Shown one piece after another: positions 31,823 to 39,075 of a DNA stretch of 39,075 nucleotides. The notes under the pieces are model-generated. The model made no database searches and was not told the origin of the DNA. It saw only the letters and a program-made list of their open reading frames with translations. The DNA lies in the NCBI RefSeq assembly GCF_015594845.1, contig NZ_JADNRK010000020.1:1-39075 (forward strand), written 5' to 3'. Numbering within the stretch: the stretch's first letter is position 1; each line of letters starts with the position of its first letter. Source of the stretch: Alkalibacter mobilis. GTDB lineage: Bacteria > Bacillota > Clostridia > Eubacteriales > Alkalibacteraceae. Position numbers and translations under genes: made by a program.

Positions 31823-32926
31823 TTAAGCCATGTTTTCTATTTTTTCTTCTCTTCCGTAGAGCTTGTTGTAGTATTCCAATGAATATTTATATAATTCGTC
31901 TCTGGCAATGGCTTCCTTTTCTGCATTTTGGTCTTCGGTCATTATAAAGCACATAACTCTGCCGTTTTCTCCGTATTTGTCTACAAAATCATCCACTGCT
32001 TTTCTGATATCCTTTTCTTTCCAATCCGGCTGAATAAACAGCGGGAACGTAAATGTCATCTCTCTGCCATATTTGGAGTGAAGCATATCAGGATCATTAA
32101 TGAAAAATTGCGGGGTCCACATGTCTATTCCCATTTCTATCATCTCCGGAACATATTGAACGTTCATTCCACAAGAATGAAGTTCTATGAACTTGCCCTC
32201 TCTTTTAAGAAAATCCAGAAATCTTTTTGTTGACGGCATTATCTGATTTCTGAACATCTCATTTGAAAAAAAACCGGCTCTTTGGGTTCCCCAGTCATCA
32301 TGATAACATACGCCGTCTACTCTACCGTAATATTTAAATATTTTTTGGCATGACTCGATTTTGTAATCTGCCATCTTTTGGAAAAATTCTTCCAATAATT
32401 CCGGTTCTTCGTAAAAAGCCATCAAGCTCTCTTCAAAAGGTATCATTTCATGCAACCGCTCAAAGATCCCTTCTACGCATTCGTATATATGAGGTCGGTC
32501 AGGATCGTATCCCTTTTGGATTTTTTCTCCGTCAGTCTTGAAATCAACGACTGACAGATCCGGCCATTGCGTATCTTCTTTCCACTTGGAAAAGTCAGAA
32601 ATCGTTCTAGTACCGGGTTTCGTGATCATTCCGCCAGCAGATTCAACCATTTGCCAATACACGCCCCACCAGTCGTATCCGTCAAGCTCCGGAACAGGAT
32701 GTTCTTCCATTGCATCAGGCCAAACGGTATTAGATTCATAAAACCAGGCCGGCATCCAAAAAGGTTCTTCACCTTTAACGCAGCGGATATAGTTTTCTCT
32801 TACACTTGCTACCCTGTTTTCAATTGGTTCCTTCGGCTGCTGTACCATCCACGGAAAAGTTCCGGGTAACTGCCAATCTTTGGAATAATCTCTGTTTGCC
32901 GCCACTTCCATAAATTTACCTGTCAT
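31823..32926 (-). CDS. URO-D-fold protein, probable corrinoid/methyl-transfer enzyme rather than haem synthesis
   Basis: A 367-residue protein of the uroporphyrinogen decarboxylase superfamily. The core barrel runs from about 90 to 345. ELHSCGMNVQYVPEMIEMGID (about 244-264) provides the His-x-Cys pair that holds zinc in the methyltransferase branch (MtaA/MtbA and O-demethylase MT proteins). The N-terminal region is Trp-rich (YESNTVWPDAM, YDWWGVYWQM), unlike canonical HemE. In acetogens such proteins move methyl groups between methoxylated aromatics, corrinoid proteins and tetrahydrofolate. A partner corrinoid protein is not present here. AGGAGGGG precedes the ATG. Its promoter holds a 25-bp palindrome. 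Confidence 0.82.
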   Translation of the reverse strand: MTGKFMEVAANRDYSKDWQLPGTFPWMVQQPKEPIENRVASVRENYIRCVKGEEPFWMPAWFYESNTVWPDAMEEHPVPELDGYDWWGVYWQMVESAGGMITKPGTRTISDFSKWKEDTQWPDLSVVDFKTDGEKIQKGYDPDRPHIYECVEGIFERLHEMIPFEESLMAFYEEPELLEEFFQKMADYKIESCQKIFKYYGRVDGVCYHDDWGTQRAGFFSNEMFRNQIMPSTKRFLDFLKREGKFIELHSCGMNVQYVPEMIEMGIDMWTPQFFINDPDMLHSKYGREMTFTFPLFIQPDWKEKDIRKAVDDFVDKYGENGRVMCFIMTEDQNAEKEAIARDELYKYSLEYYNKLYGREEKIENMA

Positions 32927-32948
32927 GCAAACCCCTCCTTTTTTAACT

Positions 32949-33011
32949 CGATATATATTTTAAATATATATCGTTATACAATATTATATCCGAAGGAGTG
33001 GTTTTTTACAA
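32949..33011 (-). promoter_or_regulatory. Promoter of the URO-D-like gene with a 25-bp palindrome at the transcription start
   Basis: On the minus strand TTGTAA (33006-33011 on plus), 17 bp, TATAAT (32983-32988). Just downstream lies CGATATATATTT-T-AAATATATATCG (32949-32973), a perfect 12-bp inverted repeat around one base. Its position just after the start site indicates a repressor operator; the protein is unknown. Confidence 0.75.
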
Positions 33012-33083
33012 ATATTTTTTATCTAATTAAATTTAATGCACAAAAAATCATGACTATAAGTTGATCCCCAACAATAAAATCAA

Positions 33084-33344
33084 TCAACTAATGCTGGCAC
33101 CTACTATTTTGTTGAGTATCTTCATTGTCACGGATATTATTTGCCCCTCTTTATCATTACCTTCAAATTCTACGTATACTTTATATCCTAAACCCTGATA
33201 AATTTCGCGCCCTTCACTGTCAGCAGTTTCAATCGGTATAACAAATACGGGCTCTTTTAGATTTATGCTCATTTTGTAATCCGTAATAAACATTCCGATC
33301 CAAATTACTAAAATCAACAATATCGGCATCAATATTTTTTTCAC
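33084..33344 (-). CDS. Small single-pass or exported protein of unknown function
   Basis: An 86-residue frame beginning at a GTG (33344), nine bases after AGGAG. A TTG three codons upstream abuts the ribosome site and is less likely. The N-terminus is basic and then strongly hydrophobic (KKILMPILLILVIWIGMFITDY), a signal anchor. About 60 outward-facing residues follow, with several predicted beta-strands (FVIPIETADSEG, YKVYVEFEG, QIISVTMKIL). I do not recognise the family. It is followed by a separate transcription unit on the right and may be lipid-envelope related, but nothing proves that. Confidence 0.6.
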   Translation of the reverse strand: MKKILMPILLILVIWIGMFITDYKMSINLKEPVFVIPIETADSEGREIYQGLGYKVYVEFEGNDKEGQIISVTMKILNKIVGASIS

Positions 33345-33404
33345 TTTAATCAACTCCTTAAAAGTTTAGACGCTAATTGTGCATATTTGTTCCTTGATTT
33401 TTAC

Positions 33405-33435
33405 GTAAAAAATAAACCGATCTACAGACCGGCTT
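33405..33435 (-). terminator. Terminator of the charged helical protein gene
   Basis: On the minus strand CCGGTC-TGTA-GATCGG (33417-33432, one G-U pair) extends into TT/AA and is followed by a T-rich tail. Confidence 0.8.
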
Positions 33436-33448
33436 ATTTTTAAATATT

Positions 33449-33913
33449 TTATTTATTTACTTCCTCATCGATTTCGTCAGCTTTTTCTTTTAGGTCTTCT
33501 CTGACCTCAGCAATTTTACCTTCAGCTTTAACTTTCAATTCTTCGGCTTTGTCCTTGAGTTCGTCAACCTCGTCCTCTGCATTGTCTTTTACTTCTTCAA
33601 CTTTTTCATCGGCTTCTTCCTTTAAATCTTCTGCCTTTGCTTTAACTTCTTCCGCCTTTTCATCGGCCTTCTCTTTTAAATCATCGCCTTTTTTTGACAG
33701 TTTTTCAAACTTGTCTTCTGCTTTTTCCTTAAACTCTTCGACCTTGTCCTCTGCCCGGTCTTTTGCACCTTCAAATTTTTCTTTGGTATCCTCTAATACG
33801 TCTTCAGCTCTTTCCTTAAGTTTATCAATTTTGTCATCAGCCTTATCAACAAAATCTTCAGTTTTGTCTTTTGCGGTACCAAAAAATTTCTTTACACTAT
33901 CTTTTAGACTCAT
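33449..33913 (-). CDS. LEA-like, highly charged amphipathic helical protein
   Basis: The 154-residue sequence is almost wholly Lys, Glu, Asp, Ala and Val in repeated helical units such as DKADDKIDKLKERAED, FKEKAEDKFEKL and LKEEADEKVEEVKDNAED, spaced roughly 11 to 15 residues apart. There is no Cys, Pro, Trp or membrane segment. This is the composition of late-embryogenesis-abundant (LEA_4) or apolipoprotein-like proteins, which fold into amphipathic helices on membranes or when dry. A role in desiccation, osmotic or membrane stress is inferred. The ATG at 33913 is seven bases after GGGGAGG. It has its own terminator. Confidence 0.7.
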   Translation of the reverse strand: MSLKDSVKKFFGTAKDKTEDFVDKADDKIDKLKERAEDVLEDTKEKFEGAKDRAEDKVEEFKEKAEDKFEKLSKKGDDLKEKADEKAEEVKAKAEDLKEEADEKVEEVKDNAEDEVDELKDKAEELKVKAEGKIAEVREDLKEKADEIDEEVNK

Positions 33914-34019
33914 CACAATACCTCCCCTTTATAGGATTTTATCTTATTATCTAATTTATACCCCAAATTTCAGGTTCAATCAGTCAAGAGAAGGGCAATG
34001 ATGTCTTCTATGATGTATT

Positions 34020-34940
34020 TTAATGAAGGAAACCTGCCAATATTCTGTCCTCGGCCTCTCTTTCTGTCATGCCAAGACTCATTAGCTTAATTAGTTGGTC
34101 TGAAGCTATTTTTCCGATTGCAGCTTCATGTATCAAGTTGGCATCTTCGTGTAGCGCTGATATCTCGGGGGTCGAATAGACTTTGGCATTGTGCATTATT
34201 ATTGAATCACACTCAACGTGACCCATACATTTGTTTTTTCCTACCAGGTTAAAGTAGAATTTTTGTACTGAATCATCCTGAGCAACAGACCTGGATATGA
34301 CCTGGGCGCTGGATCCTTCCCCCAACAACTCGATAACTATTCTGGAATCTGCGAATTGGTCTCTAAATGTCAGCAACCTTTCCGTGACCACAACTTTAGC
34401 ATTTTTGTGCAGGCGGATTTCTGTTTCTCTAAGAGTATCATCAACTCCTTTGATCTGTATCATTTCCAGTTCGGCCACGCCGTCTTCTTCCACTTCAATG
34501 ATTGTCTTTGGGTTCATGATCCGCTTTCCTTTTCCGCCTCCTTCGCCATAGTGCTTTTCAACGTACTTCATCTTTGCACCTTTTCTCACAAAAAACTCAT
34601 GAACTCCATCGTGTTCTGAATCTTCTTCCCCTGGATTATGGATGCCACAGCCGGCCACTATAAATACATCTGAACCTTCTCCGATCTCAAAAGTATTGTA
34701 AACAGTGTCATTTAGACCGCTTGCCGACATTATAACAGGAATATGCACGCTTTCACCTACTGTCCCCGGCTTGATTATTATGTCAATACCATCCTTGTCG
34801 GTTTTTGATACAATGTCAATATTTGCAGTGACATTTCGTCCTTCTTTCTGTCCGTTTTTTCTTATGTTATAGGCTCCCATAGGAATTTCGTGAAGATCAG
34901 CTATGGTTTCCAAAAGTTCATTATCCAATGAGTTCAACAT
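34020..34940 (-). CDS. sufB: SufB/SufD-like Fe-S assembly scaffold (SmsB type)
   Basis: A 306-residue member of the SufBD family, shorter than SufB (about 460-480) and SufD (about 400), consistent with the SmsB subunit of the minimal two-gene Sms systems. It carries the family's right-handed beta-helix and the conserved C-terminal region (VECDSIIMHNAKVYSTPEI, HEAAIGKIASDQLIKLMSLG), which in SufB/SufD holds residues for cluster assembly. It would serve as scaffold for [Fe-S] clusters with SufC. Its start lies 20 bases inside the sufC frame, with GGGGG upstream. No sufS, sufU or sufE gene lies nearby, so the sulfur donor is elsewhere. Confidence 0.9.
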   Translation of the reverse strand: MLNSLDNELLETIADLHEIPMGAYNIRKNGQKEGRNVTANIDIVSKTDKDGIDIIIKPGTVGESVHIPVIMSASGLNDTVYNTFEIGEGSDVFIVAGCGIHNPGEEDSEHDGVHEFFVRKGAKMKYVEKHYGEGGGKGKRIMNPKTIIEVEEDGVAELEMIQIKGVDDTLRETEIRLHKNAKVVVTERLLTFRDQFADSRIVIELLGEGSSAQVISRSVAQDDSVQKFYFNLVGKNKCMGHVECDSIIMHNAKVYSTPEISALHEDANLIHEAAIGKIASDQLIKLMSLGMTEREAEDRILAGFLH

Positions 34941-35673
34941 TTTTATCTACCCCCTTGCTGCAGTCCAAACCACACATGCAGTCCAGTTCTTCTCTTTCCA
35001 AATCTGCGAAAAAATTTTCTTTGCTTGTTACTTCTTTCACCTTTCCATCGGCCATTACGATCACTTCGTCTGCCAAGTTCAATATTCTCTCCTGGTGCGA
35101 AATTATAACTATTGTGGTATCGTGTTTTTCGTGGATATTTTTAAAAGTTTCGGCCAATTTTTGGAAACTCCACAGGTCTATCCCCGCTTCCGGTTCATCA
35201 AATACGGCAACCTTTAAATCTCTTGCCATAATGGTGGCTATTTCTATTCTTTTAAGCTCTCCGCCTGACAAACTGTCATCAACTTCTCTGTCAATGTAAT
35301 CTTGCGAACAAAGTCCCACATCCTGCAAAAGTGCGCACATATGCTTATAATCTGCTGTTTCACCAGAGGCCATTTTCAGCAAATCTCTTACTTTGATACC
35401 CTTGAATCTTGGCGGTTGTTGAAAAGCGTAACCAATACCAAGCTTTGCTCTTTGAGTAATATCGTGGTTTGTTATGTCCTCACCTTCAAACAATATCTGT
35501 CCTTGAGTGGGTTCATAAATGCCCATTATTATCTTTGCCAACGACGACTTGCCACCACCGTTGGGGCCTGTTATCACATATAATTTTCTGCTGTCAAAAT
35601 CAAAGCTGACATCATTTAAGATATCCTTGCTGTCTTTTCCGACATTCAATGAAATATTTTTTAATTCCAACAT
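34921..35673 (-). CDS. sufC: SufC-type ABC ATPase of Fe-S cluster assembly (SmsC)
   Basis: A 250-residue ATPase that powers scaffold rearrangement in Fe-S assembly. Walker A is GPNGGGKSS (about 38-46), the ABC signature LSGGELKRIEIA, and Walker B VAVFDEPEAGIDLWS. The ATP-hydrolysis His appears in IISHQER. Two cysteines near the C-terminus (CMCGLDC) are unusual for SufC. It is the first gene of a two-gene operon with the SufB-like scaffold and overlaps it by 20 bases. GGAGG precedes the start. A promoter TTGATA-17-TGTAAT lies at 35691-35719 on the plus strand. Confidence 0.94.
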   Translation of the reverse strand: MLELKNISLNVGKDSKDILNDVSFDFDSRKLYVITGPNGGGKSSLAKIIMGIYEPTQGQILFEGEDITNHDITQRAKLGIGYAFQQPPRFKGIKVRDLLKMASGETADYKHMCALLQDVGLCSQDYIDREVDDSLSGGELKRIEIATIMARDLKVAVFDEPEAGIDLWSFQKLAETFKNIHEKHDTTIVIISHQERILNLADEVIVMADGKVKEVTSKENFFADLEREELDCMCGLDCSKGVDKNVELIG

Positions 35674-35690
35674 TTTAATACCTCCAATAT

Positions 35691-35719
35691 ATTACACTTA
35701 TTTACATTATTATTATCAA
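35691..35719 (-). promoter_or_regulatory. Promoter of the sufC-sufB operon
   Basis: On the minus strand TTGATA (35714-35719 on plus), 17 bp, TGTAAT (35691-35696), followed closely by the ribosome site. No obvious operator of known type is visible. Confidence 0.55.
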
Positions 35720-35897
35720 CACTATTTTATAGTATACCAAATTAATCGGAATTAGGAAATAGTTACTAAAGGTAAGGGGAAAAATAATCAATAACACAAC
35801 TGTGCAAGAATTTCAGTGTTTTACAGACGGTTTTCAAAATCATTACAGATTGTTTAATTAAAAATCACTAGGGTAGAAAATTAGTGAATCAAATAAA

Positions 35898-35970
35898 CAT
35901 GGGGAACAATGAATTCCGGAAAAATTTGGACGCTTTATCCGGTTGGAGTTGGAAGCGTAACCGACCTAGA
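35898..35970 (+). ncRNA. Cyclic di-GMP-II riboswitch
   Basis: The sequence follows the c-di-GMP-II aptamer of Clostridium acetobutylicum: GGAACAATGAAT, then AAATTTGGACGCTT and finally AAGCGTAACCGACC. Helix ACGCTT/AAGCGT (35930-35935, 35953-35958) is perfect. A pseudoknot pair is present, CCGGA (35916-35920) with TCCGG (35938-35942), covarying with the known pairing. The P1 helix (TGGG with CCTA) is short. The aptamer's 3' strand ACCGACCT is also the first arm of the terminator at 35960-36000. Ligand binding therefore should prevent termination and switch the gene on. The downstream gene encodes a large surface protein. Confidence 0.88.
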
Positions 35971-36000
35971 GAATTGTTATTCTTAAGGTCGGTATTTTTA
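35960..36000 (+). terminator. Riboswitch-controlled terminator
   Basis: ACCGACCT (35960-35967) pairs with AGGTCGGT (35986-35993), with an inner helix closing a TGTT loop, followed by ATTTTTA. The left arm is shared with the aptamer, so the two folds exclude each other. Confidence 0.85.
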
Positions 36001-36094
36001 TGCCTTAATTTGCTAAATGATGGAGTTGATGCCCATGATGGCAATCATGAGTTTATGTGTCTGTTGAAAGTGATTGTGAAAAGGAGGGTAGAAA

Positions 36095-39075
36095 ATGTAC
36101 TCGAACACGTACATTGGAAAGAAGTCCAAGGCAAGATTGGCATTCATCGTAATTCTGATCATGCTGGTACAACTTCTTGCACCGGGGATTGCACGAACGG
36201 CTCCGGTTGTCAACAGTTTGACACCAAACTCCTATGGAATCGCAATAAACAACTACAGCTCAGGATGGACCACGGGAAACGTAGGTAAAACCTATGAGGA
36301 AGGAGAATGGGTTTCCTTCCAACTTATAATTGACAATCCACAATGGGATGGCCCAGCTGAGTTAGCCAAAATCGGTTGTGAATTCAGCTTCTATGGTGGG
36401 TATGGCGCCATATTTTTCGACATGATTCGAAATATTTCGGTCAGCAATCGGGCTCTCACCGATACAGAGGGATTCCCCGATATGACCGGAGTCGCTTATC
36501 CTATCACTGATTTGGGCTCAGCAAACATCGCACAAAATGAAAACAACGAATATTTCTTTGCTGATTTTGAAGAAGTAGTTTTGACCGAAGCAGAAATCCA
36601 ACAACAAATCAACGTATCCAGTGCTTATGCAAAAGGTTTATCAACAGATAGCGTAGGAACTAGATGGGATGCCACAAGGGCTTGGTTTGTTACTCTGGAT
36701 CAAATCAAAGCTTCAGCTCCTGATATTGTGGGTGACGATCCTTTGGTCATTTATTTTCAAATGCATTTAGCCAGGACATCACTTTGGAACTATATGAACG
36801 ACTTGGATAAAGACCCACTGACTCCCGATGTCCCGTTGATCAATTCTTATACATTTAACAGTAACACCACCGCCAAATGGGGTGGATACCAATATACGCC
36901 TGCATTCCTTGAAGGTGCAACCGTACCGGGTGCAGGAAACTTCAGCAATGGTGCACCGTCTAATTCTCAAACTTTGATTTACGATGTGACCGGCACCAGC
37001 ACCGGCGCCAAGACCCTTCCACTACCGGCAGTAGCCGAAGTAGAGGGCATGCTCGATGGCTACAAATACGATAATGAGGGAAATCCACTGGAAGGATGGG
37101 AAATCACCTTGCGGTTTGATTTGTACGACATCCCTGATCTTGAACTTAAAACCACAACGGATTCCAATGGATACTATCGTTTTGACCATCTTATTTACAA
37201 TTTGATATACGAAGTAACTGAAGTACAAAAAGATGGGTATCTTCAAGTTTATCCGATCCTTGGGCAAGATGAAGAAGGTATGTACTTAGATCCGAGCGAT
37301 CCATCCTACAGCAGAGATTACTCACATTGGAAAGTGCCTTGGGACATTGGAAATGACCCAAGCTACGGCAACGAATTGGAAGGCGACCAAAGAGCACCCG
37401 TTGGTTGGAGCGTTAAACTGGCTTTGCCTGATAATTTGATGCAACATAATGTAAACTTCGGCAACTTGTTGGCAGCTCCGGAATTAAGCATCACAAAATC
37501 CGGGGATACCTTGTCAAAAACAGGCGATACTGTAAACTACACATTTGTTATTGAAAACACCGGAAACATCCCGTTAAGCAGGACAAGCGTCAACGATGAC
37601 GTTTTGGGTGACTTGACTAGTTTGTTCCCGGCTGAATTGGCTGTCGGAGCAACTGAAACTGTCAGCGTCAGTCATGTTGTTACAGAAACCGAAGGTGCGG
37701 AAGATGAGTTGACCAATACGGTCACCGCCATCTACGCTACAGGCGTTACTGGCATCACTTCTGTAACCGCGACCGATACTCATACGGTACAGCTTGTACA
37801 TCCGGACTACACCTTGACTAAAGTGGCAGCACCTACCATTGGTGCTGAAGGGGCCATGATCACCTACACCATCACCATTCAAAATACCGGGGATGTTCAG
37901 TTGAATCTGATATCCGCAACCGACACACTCTTTGGTGACGTAGCAAGTCAGTTCCCGGCTACCTTGGCCGTTGGTGCAGATGCAACCGTGATAACCATGA
38001 CCAGAGCAATTCAGTCAGGAGATCCTGACCCGGTAGACAACATCATAACCACCGTTTACCAGGTAGAAGGACTTCCTAACCAGTTGACAAGAAGCGACAG
38101 TGCCTCCGTCGACGTTGTACATCCGGCTCTTAGCATCACAAAATCCGGAGATGCTTTGTCAAAAACAGGTGATACTGTAAACTACACATTTGTTATTGAA
38201 AACACAGGTGACATCGAGCTCACCAGGACAAGCGTCATAGACGATGTTCTTGGCGACTTGACAGATCAGTTCCCTGCTACTCTTGCAGCAGGTGGACAGG
38301 CTACCGTAACCGCAAGTCATGTTGTTACAGAAACCGAAGGTGCGGAAGATGAGTTGACCAATATAGTCACAGCCATCTACGCTACAGGTGTTACAGGCAT
38401 CACTTCTGTAACCGCGACCGATACTCATACGGTCCAGCTTGTACATCCGGACTACACCTTGACTAAAGTGGCAGCACCTACCATCGGTGCGGAAGGAGCC
38501 ATGATCACCTACACCATCACCATTCAAAATACCGGGGATGTTCAGTTGAATCTGATATCCGCAACCGACACACTCTTTGGTGACGTAGCAAGTCAGTTCC
38601 CGGCTACCTTGGCCGTTGGTGCAGATGCAACCGTGATAACCATGACCAGAGCAATTCAGTCAGGAGATCCTGACCCGGTAGACAACATCATAACCACCGT
38701 TTACCAAGTAGAGGGACTTCCTAACCAGTTGACAAGAAGCGATAGTGCCTCCGTCGACGTTGTACATCCGGCTCTTAGCATCACAAAATCCGGAGATACC
38801 CTGTCAAAAACAGGTGATACTGTAAACTACACATTTGTTATTGAAAATACAGGTGACATCGAGCTCACCAGGACAAGCGTCATAGACGATGTTCTTGGCG
38901 ACTTGACAGATCAGTTCCCTGCAACTCTTGCAGCAGGTGGACAGGCTACCGTAACCGCAAGCCATGTTGTTACGGAAACCGAAGGTGCGGAAGATGAGTT
39001 GACCAATACAGTCACCGCCATCTACGCTACAGGCGTTACTGGCATCACTTCTGTAACCGCGACCGATACTCATAC
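36095..39075 (+). CDS. Giant secreted repeat protein (SdrD B-like plus DUF11/DUF7507 repeats), 3' end outside window
   Basis: An ATG at 36095 with AGGAGGG seven bases before it opens a frame that stays open to the window's end (at least 993 residues). Residues 1-35 are a signal peptide (KKSKAR, then a hydrophobic core, then APGIARTA). The next ~270 residues are an aspartate- and aromatic-rich region of no known family. Then comes an SdrD B/prealbumin-like domain (VAEVEGMLDGYKYDNEGNP through YYRFDHLIYNLIYEVTEVQ, about 312-395). From residue 464 a 215-residue unit repeats exactly. Each unit has two related beta-sandwich domains, LSITKSGDTLSKTGDTVNYT and YTLTKVAAPTIGAEGAMITY, of the bacterial-stalk or adhesin type. 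It is expected on the cell surface; an anchor would lie beyond the window. Confidence 0.93.
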   Translation, partial: MYSNTYIGKKSKARLAFIVILIMLVQLLAPGIARTAPVVNSLTPNSYGIAINNYSSGWTTGNVGKTYEEGEWVSFQLIIDNPQWDGPAELAKIGCEFSFYGGYGAIFFDMIRNISVSNRALTDTEGFPDMTGVAYPITDLGSANIAQNENNEYFFADFEEVVLTEAEIQQQINVSSAYAKGLSTDSVGTRWDATRAWFVTLDQIKASAPDIVGDDPLVIYFQMHLARTSLWNYMNDLDKDPLTPDVPLINSYTFNSNTTAKWGGYQYTPAFLEGATVPGAGNFSNGAPSNSQTLIYDVTGTSTGAKTLPLPAVAEVEGMLDGYKYDNEGNPLEGWEITLRFDLYDIPDLELKTTTDSNGYYRFDHLIYNLIYEVTEVQKDGYLQVYPILGQDEEGMYLDPSDPSYSRDYSHWKVPWDIGNDPSYGNELEGDQRAPVGWSVKLALPDNLMQHNVNFGNLLAAPELSITKSGDTLSKTGDTVNYTFVIENTGNIPLSRTSVNDDVLGDLTSLFPAELAVGATETVSVSHVVTETEGAEDELTNTVTAIYATGVTGITSVTATDTHTVQLVHPDYTLTKVAAPTIGAEGAMITYTITIQNTGDVQLNLISATDTLFGDVASQFPATLAVGADATVITMTRAIQSGDPDPVDNIITTVYQVEGLPNQLTRSDSASVDVVHPALSITKSGDALSKTGDTVNYTFVIENTGDIELTRTSVIDDVLGDLTDQFPATLAAGGQATVTASHVVTETEGAEDELTNIVTAIYATGVTGITSVTATDTHTVQLVHPDYTLTKVAAPTIGAEGAMITYTITIQNTGDVQLNLISATDTLFGDVASQFPATLAVGADATVITMTRAIQSGDPDPVDNIITTVYQVEGLPNQLTRSDSASVDVVHPALSITKSGDTLSKTGDTVNYTFVIENTGDIELTRTSVIDDVLGDLTDQFPATLAAGGQATVTASHVVTETEGAEDELTNTVTAIYATGVTGITSVTATDTH
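37484..39075 (+). repeat. 645-bp (215-residue) tandem repeats in the adhesin gene
   Basis: The sequence encoding LSITKSG recurs at 37484, 38129 and 38774, exactly 645 bp apart. Copies 2 and 3 are nearly identical at DNA level throughout the overlap seen. The second half of copy 1 is also nearly identical to that of copy 2. Only the first A domain of copy 1 is clearly different. The array is cut by the right edge in copy 3. Confidence 0.95.

Noticed and set aside
35800-35880. Promoter of the c-di-GMP riboswitch
   Set aside because: Only weak matches such as TTGTTT-18-TAGAAA (35850-35879) are visible; a special sigma factor may be used, so no promoter is called.
37574-39073. Several minus-strand frames of about 90-120 residues with the same Cys/Gly-rich repeated sequence
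   Set aside because: They are antisense shadows of the adhesin repeats, which explains why they recur at 645-bp spacing. None has a ribosome site.
37484-39075. CRISPR-like periodicity
   Set aside because: The repeat unit is 645 bp, in frame and coding. No short repeats with unique spacers occur anywhere in the window.

Overview
The window reads as chromosomal DNA of an anaerobic, low-GC Gram-positive bacterium of the Clostridia type. Evidence: strong GGAGG-type ribosome sites with frequent TTG/GTG starts, SigI/RsgI, a two-gene SufC/SufB-like Fe-S system, nickel-pincer cofactor genes, an enoate-reductase-like flavoenzyme, a B12 riboswitch and a c-di-GMP-II riboswitch. The species cannot be named from the sequence alone.

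Layout. (1) 1-8450 is an integrated defence island: a membrane-anchored coiled-coil protein cut by the left edge, a complete type I restriction-modification operon hsdM-hsdS-hsdR (minus strand) whose HsdS carries three perfect 12-bp TAEL repeats, an ImmA/IrrE-like metallopeptidase whose promoter contains a possible SOS box, and a tyrosine integrase that ends beside the 3' end of a tRNA-Arg gene. (2) 8411-8710 is a tRNA-Gly/tRNA-Arg operon. (3) 8843-20825 is chromosomal metabolism: a nitroreductase, larC-larE-larB without larA, a PAS-GGDEF diguanylate cyclase, an MFS transporter, a GNAT acetyltransferase, a nitrous-oxide-stimulated-promoter family protein, a DbpA helicase, and a sugar-phosphate cluster (SorE-like dehydrogenase and class II aldolase) divergent from a DeoR-type regulator. 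(4) 20875-25979 holds two thioredoxin-fold proteins, a cobalamin riboswitch followed by two hairpins and a ZIP metal transporter, a molybdopterin oxidoreductase and a glycerophosphodiesterase. (5) 26095-28887 holds sigI-rsgI, a MerR/TipAS regulator with a 19-bp-spacer promoter, and a 59-residue winged-helix-like protein. (6) 29002-32973 is a PadR-associated cluster: an enoate-reductase-like flavoenzyme behind a textbook PadR operator, the PadR regulator, and a URO-D/corrinoid-methyltransferase-like protein behind a 25-bp palindrome. (7) 33084-35673 has small envelope/stress proteins and the SmsCB-like Fe-S assembly pair. (8) From 35898 to the right edge, a c-di-GMP-II riboswitch with an overlapping terminator precedes a very large secreted repeat protein that runs off the window.

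How the parts connect. The strongest regulatory story is second-messenger control of the cell surface: a diguanylate cyclase with an intact GGDEF and I-site lies in the same window as a c-di-GMP-sensing leader that probably switches on a long repeat adhesin. A second theme is metal and corrinoid supply: a B12 riboswitch upstream of a ZIP transporter, nickel-cofactor genes, and a methyltransferase-like URO-D protein. A third is self-encoded local control: dyad operators can be placed at single-base resolution for the DeoR, MerR and PadR loci.
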